Notes under the pieces: generated by a model
Seen by the model: only the letters and a program-made list of their open reading frames with translations
Databases searched by the model: none
What the model was told of the DNA's origin: nothing
Program-made: the position numbers and the translations under genes
In this document: positions 6,721-9,635 of the stretch, one piece after another
Position numbering within the stretch: the first letter of the stretch is position 1
Layout of the letters: each line of letters starts with the position of its first letter
Assembly: GCA_031284385.1 (NCBI GenBank)
Contig: JAISZZ010000044.1
Location: 1 to 9,635, forward strand
Reading direction: 5' to 3'
Length of the DNA: 9,635 bases
Origin: Treponema sp.
Lineage (GTDB): Bacteria; Spirochaetota; Spirochaetia; Treponematales; Breznakiellaceae

Positions 6721-6788
6721 GAAGTTTGGAATACCCCACTCTCCAATAAATTCTTAAGCCAATAATTCAACAAAAAACCACTACGAAG

Positions 6789-6820
6789 CGCCGCGCCATG
6801 GACGGCGCGGCGGGTTTCAT
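6789..6820 (-). terminator. Hairpin terminator for the cassette genes
   Basis: CGCCGCGCC (6789-6797) and GGCGCGGCG (6804-6812) form a perfect 9-bp GC stem with a 6-nt loop containing CATGG, about 210 bp after the ADP-ribosyltransferase-like stop on the - strand. The T-rich stretch on the - strand (TGGTTTTTTG, about 6769-6778) starts several bases after the stem, so termination may be imperfect. A related CCATGGA-centred sequence recurs at 9429-9452 near the other end of the cassette. Confidence 0.5.
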
Positions 6821-7002
6821 TATTTACCAATAAGTCTCTTCTGTTTTTCCAAATATACCGCTTGCGCGGTCTTTATATTTTCCTGCCGTTGCTGCAATAA
6901 TTGTTGCACCAAAAAAATTATGCCGGGCGATTTTAAAATATTTTCAATTACGGGATATGCGGAAAACCTTATAGAATGGCAAAATACGCATTCCTCATCC
7001 AA
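6820..7002 (-). CDS. Doubtful small ORF downstream of the ADP-ribosyltransferase-like gene
   Basis: A 60-codon frame begins 24 nt after the preceding stop on the same strand and ends at the terminator hairpin. The product has CVFC (C5, C8), a short hydrophobic stretch (NILKSPGIIFLVQQLL) and a charged, helix-prone tail ending in RLIGK. There is no clear ribosome site (only TTGG before the ATG) and no recognised domain. It could be a tiny accessory protein of the cassette, or chance. I list it because it otherwise leaves ~200 bp of the operon unexplained. Confidence 0.3.
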   Translation of the reverse strand: MDEECVFCHSIRFSAYPVIENILKSPGIIFLVQQLLQQRQENIKTAQAVYLEKQKRLIGK

Positions 7003-7025
7003 GCGCTATGCTGTATTCGCGTTTT

Positions 7026-8054
7026 TTATGGAATAATCGTTTCAAAAACTCTTATAACATCATAGGTAACTCCGTTCATTGTTACTTTATCCGGCATGGC
7101 ATGAGTTACCATCGTTCTTAACCCTTTGGGCATAAGAAATTCCTGTTGGCCGCGAACATTACTTAATTGGGAAATATTAAACCCTTTGGTTCCTGGGAGC
7201 GCCTGTAACTCCCTGATTATCTTAAAATTACCGGTAGTCCCCTCCCAGCCATATAAAGCGAATTCATCAATCAATGATTTATTTACATTGGGCAGACTTG
7301 CGCTTGTCAATGATGATGGATTGAATGTTCTTCTATTTGTTCTTATCATATCCGCGATTTCCTGAACATTCTTGCCTTTAATGTCGCCGATATTATAAAG
7401 CTGCCTCAAAGCATTCTCCGGCAAATTATCGCCGCGCAATAATTTTGTTCCATTTGATATTGTTTGGGTATTAAGAAAATCGTTAATCCGATTTGCCCTG
7501 CTACCCAAAGCCTGTATGAATTCATCGCCTTCTAGATATTTCCCATTAATGAATCCCCTGGTAGGCACAGGCTCACCCTTTAATACTGCTTGTATTTTTT
7601 TATATTGTTTTCCTGTAAACGCAGTAATATCTGTTGATAAAATATCACCATATTTGCCAGCAAATGCAGCCTTTGGCATACCTTTAAGCGCAATATCGTC
7701 AGCGCTGTCAACAACGGTCGTTAAAGTATGCGCCCGCAGATGAATTTTTGAAAAATCATAAATAATATTATCGCCGGTTTTTAAACTCAGCCGGGCAAAA
7801 TCATCAGCGTGAAGCACGGTCAGGCGCGCAAAATCATCGGCGTGGAGAGCGCCAACTCTCATTACATCATCCACGTGAAGCAAGCCAGCCTGAACAAGAT
7901 CATCCGCGTTAATAATAACAGCACGGGCGACATCATCGGCATGATTAACCGCAAAAGAAGCAACATTATCAGCTGCTCCAAGCGCATGAAGACCATCAAA
8001 AGCGATAGTCAGACCAAAAACCAGAAACAAGCATTTTCTAATGCACAATTTCAT
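7026..8054 (-). CDS. Secreted ADP-ribosyltransferase-like protein with 11-residue repeats
   Basis: The 342-residue product has a signal peptide (basic start, LFLVFGLTIAF core, likely cleavage near ALG-A, residue 26-28). Six 11-residue repeats of the form ADDxARxxxLH follow (28-93). The C-terminal half reads like a VIP2/C3-class ADP-ribosyltransferase: AFTGKQYKKIQAVLKG (145-160) is the family's YTG..Y..IN..LR lead-in, LLRGD supplies Arg207, SLTSASL gives Ser251-x-Ser253, and GQQEFLMPKG gives Gln303-x-Glu305. R-S-E enzymes transfer ADP-ribose from NAD+ to proteins. Those with Q-x-E rather than E-x-E, such as C3 toxins, favour Asn/Gln. The ATG follows GGAGG by only two bases and overlaps the lipoprotein gene by 17 bp, so translation is probably coupled. 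Fold call good, activity and target unknown; no immunity gene is recognisable. Confidence 0.7.
   Translation of the reverse strand: MKLCIRKCLFLVFGLTIAFDGLHALGAADNVASFAVNHADDVARAVIINADDLVQAGLLHVDDVMRVGALHADDFARLTVLHADDFARLSLKTGDNIIYDFSKIHLRAHTLTTVVDSADDIALKGMPKAAFAGKYGDILSTDITAFTGKQYKKIQAVLKGEPVPTRGFINGKYLEGDEFIQALGSRANRINDFLNTQTISNGTKLLRGDNLPENALRQLYNIGDIKGKNVQEIADMIRTNRRTFNPSSLTSASLPNVNKSLIDEFALYGWEGTTGNFKIIRELQALPGTKGFNISQLSNVRGQQEFLMPKGLRTMVTHAMPDKVTMNGVTYDVIRVFETIIP
7776..7973 (-). repeat. Six tandem 11-codon (33-bp) repeats in the ADP-ribosyltransferase-like gene
   Basis: Residues 28-93 comprise ADNVASFAVNH, ADDVARAVIIN, ADDLVQAGLLH, VDDVMRVGALH, ADDFARLTVLH and ADDFARLSLKT. A degenerate GDNIIYDFSKI follows. 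The Asp-Asp (or Asp-Asn) pair is invariant in position, and the last two units are the most alike. Similar ADD-rich linkers occur before the enzymatic domain in polymorphic toxins; here they may be a stalk or binding module between the export signal and the catalytic domain. Confidence 0.8.
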
Positions 8055-9390
8055 TTCCTCCGCCTATATTCTCAACACGAACAATTTCAAGTAAATTTTT
8101 CTTGGTGTCAAGTATCGAAGAAATAATTTGCTCCTTAAATTCAGGGCGCTTCCAATGTTCTGTCAGTTTTAATGTGAGGTAATCCAAACCTATACCGGCA
8201 ATAAACCCTACCCCCGGAATAAAATTAACAACCAGATTTGCAATATCCAGGGCAAGAATACCATCGGTGTCAAGTTTATTCCCCATGCCCATAACCGGCA
8301 ATCCTTCTGAAACAACCTTATTCAAATAATCTGAAAGTTCAATAAATGATGACATATAGTCATCGCCTGTAATATCTTGTGTTGTCTCTATCAACGGACT
8401 TGGCTCCAAAATACAATTTTCCAATGTCGATGTAAAAACAAGCGCGAGATATATTGTTTCATCTCTGTTATACTGCAATATATTTAGCATATTTTTAAAA
8501 TTTGTGCCGTTTCCAATTTTTCCCGTGTAGTTGGTTATCATAAATTCCCGCACGGCTTCCGCTGCGGTCTTATTGGGATCCAAAGCGCCTTTGATTGTCT
8601 CCCATGTTTTACCTAATCCGGTTGTGAACCCATAATACCAATCCAGATATGCATCAACATTACCGACACATATAGCAAATTGCGTATTAATTTCATTTGT
8701 CAGTTCATTACATGTTTTTTGTTTCAAAGCGTCTGTTTTTTGTTCCATAAGTGATTGTAAAGTTTCAACCGCGACTGCATTATAATGTATTCCATCAATA
8801 TTTATTGCTGTCATTGATAACGGCGGCAAATCAATAGATATTTCCGGTAATTCACCCGCATTATACTGGCCGTTTGTTAATTGAAACTGTTCAAGTAAAT
8901 ATGGAAAGAAAGCCGCCGCTGTTTCGGCTTGATATGAATAATATAATAGAGCGTTTGTTAGGGCATAATCATCCATTTCTTGTTTTTCAATTTTAGCGGT
9001 TACATATTCAGTTGTTAATCTTTGTATATTCTCTTTACTGATATTATCCCAGATAGTTTTAATATTATTATACGACTTCAATAAATTTCCCACGATTAAT
9101 AAATCATAATTTCTATCATTTATCTTTACTATACAACTATTCGATTGTAACTCATAACCATCCATTATTGATATGATTTCATCAGTATCAATTTCATTGT
9201 CAATATCATTATAATCAGTGATATTTTGTATAATTTCTTCCTCGATTTCTTTTATTTTTAAGGTAATATTTAATTCATTCTTTTTTTCCGTATCTATTTC
9301 ATTTGTTCTTTTTACACAGGAGAGAAATATAAATGAGACAATACCAACAAATATGATAAACCAATTTTTCAACTGCCTTTTCAAAATCAT
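8038..9390 (-). CDS. Predicted lipoprotein, partner of the ADP-ribosyltransferase-like protein, unknown function
   Basis: The 450-residue product begins MILKRQLKNWFIIFVGIVSF and reaches a lipobox IFLSC, with Cys25 as the lipid anchor. I choose the ATG at 9390 rather than 9396 because AAGGA (9400-9396) is then five bases upstream. The mature protein starts with a charged, coiled-coil-prone stretch (30-75). It continues mostly helical, contains VDAYLDWYYGF (245-255), and has one strongly hydrophobic Gly-rich segment at about 379-407 (VVNFIPGVGFIAGIG) before a charged tail. It is the first gene of the cassette operon and overlaps the enzyme gene by 17 bp. Possible roles are a surface anchor or delivery factor for the enzyme, or a toxin-like membrane-inserting protein itself. 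Nothing identifies it as an immunity protein. Confidence 0.72.
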   Translation of the reverse strand: MILKRQLKNWFIIFVGIVSFIFLSCVKRTNEIDTEKKNELNITLKIKEIEEEIIQNITDYNDIDNEIDTDEIISIMDGYELQSNSCIVKINDRNYDLLIVGNLLKSYNNIKTIWDNISKENIQRLTTEYVTAKIEKQEMDDYALTNALLYYSYQAETAAAFFPYLLEQFQLTNGQYNAGELPEISIDLPPLSMTAINIDGIHYNAVAVETLQSLMEQKTDALKQKTCNELTNEINTQFAICVGNVDAYLDWYYGFTTGLGKTWETIKGALDPNKTAAEAVREFMITNYTGKIGNGTNFKNMLNILQYNRDETIYLALVFTSTLENCILEPSPLIETTQDITGDDYMSSFIELSDYLNKVVSEGLPVMGMGNKLDTDGILALDIANLVVNFIPGVGFIAGIGLDYLTLKLTEHWKRPEFKEQIISSILDTKKNLLEIVRVENIGGGNEIVH

Positions 9391-9405
9391 TCTCATCCTT
9401 TTTAC

Positions 9406-9419
9406 GGTTCGTCCGAACC
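9406..9419 (-). promoter_or_regulatory. Palindrome next to the ribosome site in the cassette leader
   Basis: GGTTCG and CGAACC flank a 2-nt centre, a perfect 6-bp arm palindrome five bases upstream of the AAGGA ribosome site. In RNA it would hairpin just before the initiation region; in DNA it could be an operator half-pair. Its position suggests control of the operon, but no regulator is seen. Confidence 0.4.
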
Positions 9420-9428
9420 TTGTTTTCG

Positions 9429-9452
9429 GTGCGTTGCCATGGAGGGCGGCGC
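9429..9452. repeat. CCATGGA-centred hairpin, second copy
   Basis: TGCGTTGCC...GGCGGCGCA pairs with two G-T wobbles around ATGGAG. With the following TTCATTATTT it resembles the terminator hairpin and its flank at 6789-6824 (CCATGGA, GGCG, TTTCATTATTT shared), in the same orientation. It lies in the predicted 5' leader of the cassette transcript, so here it may act as an attenuator-like structure or be a cassette-boundary repeat. Confidence 0.5.
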
Positions 9453-9458
9453 ATCTTC

Positions 9459-9488
9459 ATTATTTCAGTTTTTTATTATTTTTGTCAA
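9459..9488 (-). promoter_or_regulatory. Strong candidate promoter for the cassette operon
   Basis: On the - strand, TTGACA (9488-9483), an 18-nt A-rich spacer and AATAAT (9464-9459, five of six matches) form a near-consensus sigma-70 promoter about 70 bp before the ATG at 9390. It lies inside the cassette boundary, so the genes need no outside integron promoter. Confidence 0.6.
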
Positions 9489-9523
9489 TACCTTTTACAA
9501 AAAAATGGGGCATTCCAAATTTC

Positions 9524-9635
9524 GTATAACGTTCCGGCTGTTTACGACGGTTTGACAGCCCGAATAAAAAAATGCGTAGCATTTTTAGGGCTGGCAAACT
9601 GTGGGTGTAGTGAGCCGTGGGAATGGAGCGTAGCG
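9524..9635 (-). repeat. attC-like integron recombination site (second copy, truncated by window end)
   Basis: Bases 9523-9635 match 6543-6655 without gaps and with three substitutions (110 of 113). The copy starts GTATAAC (9524-9530), keeps the same 7-nt bulge, the CTGTTTACG box (9538-9546) and the nested hairpin around AATGC-gta-GCATT. Its other arm lies beyond the window. The preceding GGGGCATTCCAAATTTCG resembles the reverse complement of the flank at 6721-6738, so the symmetric arms extend beyond the core. Confidence 0.7.

Larger units (their letters stand above)
6550..9529 (-). mobile_element. Putative 2980-bp integron gene cassette carrying lipoprotein and ADP-ribosyltransferase-like genes
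   Basis: The two attC-like copies are offset by exactly 2980 bp with no gaps. Read on the - strand, recombination after the G of GTTATAC (9530) and of GTTATGC (6550) would excise this unit. The genes point toward the attC-like site at 6544-6720, the usual cassette polarity. The leading edge (TTATACGAAATTTGGAATGCCCC at 9529-9507) is complementary to the sequence before the site at the far end (TTTGGAATACCCC at 6725-6737), so a circular form would extend the attC stem. The DNA is visibly more AT-rich than the hydroxylase region. No integrase is in the window. Confidence 0.5.

Noticed and set aside
7809..8126. Open frame on the + strand across the repeat region of the ADP-ribosyltransferase-like gene
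   Set aside because: It is a shadow of the 33-bp repeats and of the end of the lipoprotein gene, with no ribosome site and no recognisable domain.
9218..9529. Hydrophobic open frame on the + strand near the right end
   Set aside because: It runs antisense to the lipoprotein signal peptide, promoter and leader; its Phe/Ile/Ser richness reflects AT-rich DNA.

Overview
The window looks like accessory DNA from a spirochaete, probably a gut Treponema. This is an inference from three things: two lipoproteins with relaxed lipoboxes, a molybdenum hydroxylase gene set, and attC-like cassette sites of the kind known from Treponema denticola. No rRNA, tRNA or housekeeping marker is present to confirm it.

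Left third (1-4706, + strand): genes for a xanthine-dehydrogenase-type molybdenum hydroxylase. The C-terminal part of the molybdopterin subunit comes first, then, after an unrelated pair, the [2Fe-2S] subunit and a divergent FAD subunit that overlap by 17 bp. The inserted pair encodes a large lipoprotein with its own good promoter and a small predicted outer-membrane beta-barrel protein whose start codon seems to be non-standard.

Middle (4707-6512): a composite multi-hairpin element fills the gap between the convergent FAD-subunit gene and a - strand TrkA/KtrA-type K+ channel regulator. Beyond that gene's promoter lies a decayed insertion sequence. It keeps both terminal inverted repeats and the two ends of its transposase, but has lost the catalytic core. 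It also carries a 36-bp palindromic in-frame insertion with stop codons, a frameshift, a 14-G tract and a duplicated right end.

Right third (6544-9635): two copies of a structured repeat, exactly 2980 bp apart, match an integron attC site in layout (7-8 bp R-like stem, asymmetric bulge, 9 bp L-like stem, long folded centre). If read on the - strand they bound one complete cassette. It has its own promoter (TTGACA-N18-AATAAT), a structured leader, a 450-residue lipoprotein gene, an overlapping gene for a secreted ADP-ribosyltransferase-like protein (R...SxS...QxE motifs after six 11-residue repeats), a doubtful small ORF, a hairpin terminator, then the attC-like site. This lipoprotein plus exported ADP-ribosyltransferase, on an apparently mobile and self-expressed cassette, is the most interesting part of the window. 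No integrase gene is visible, and a MITE-like origin for the repeats remains possible.
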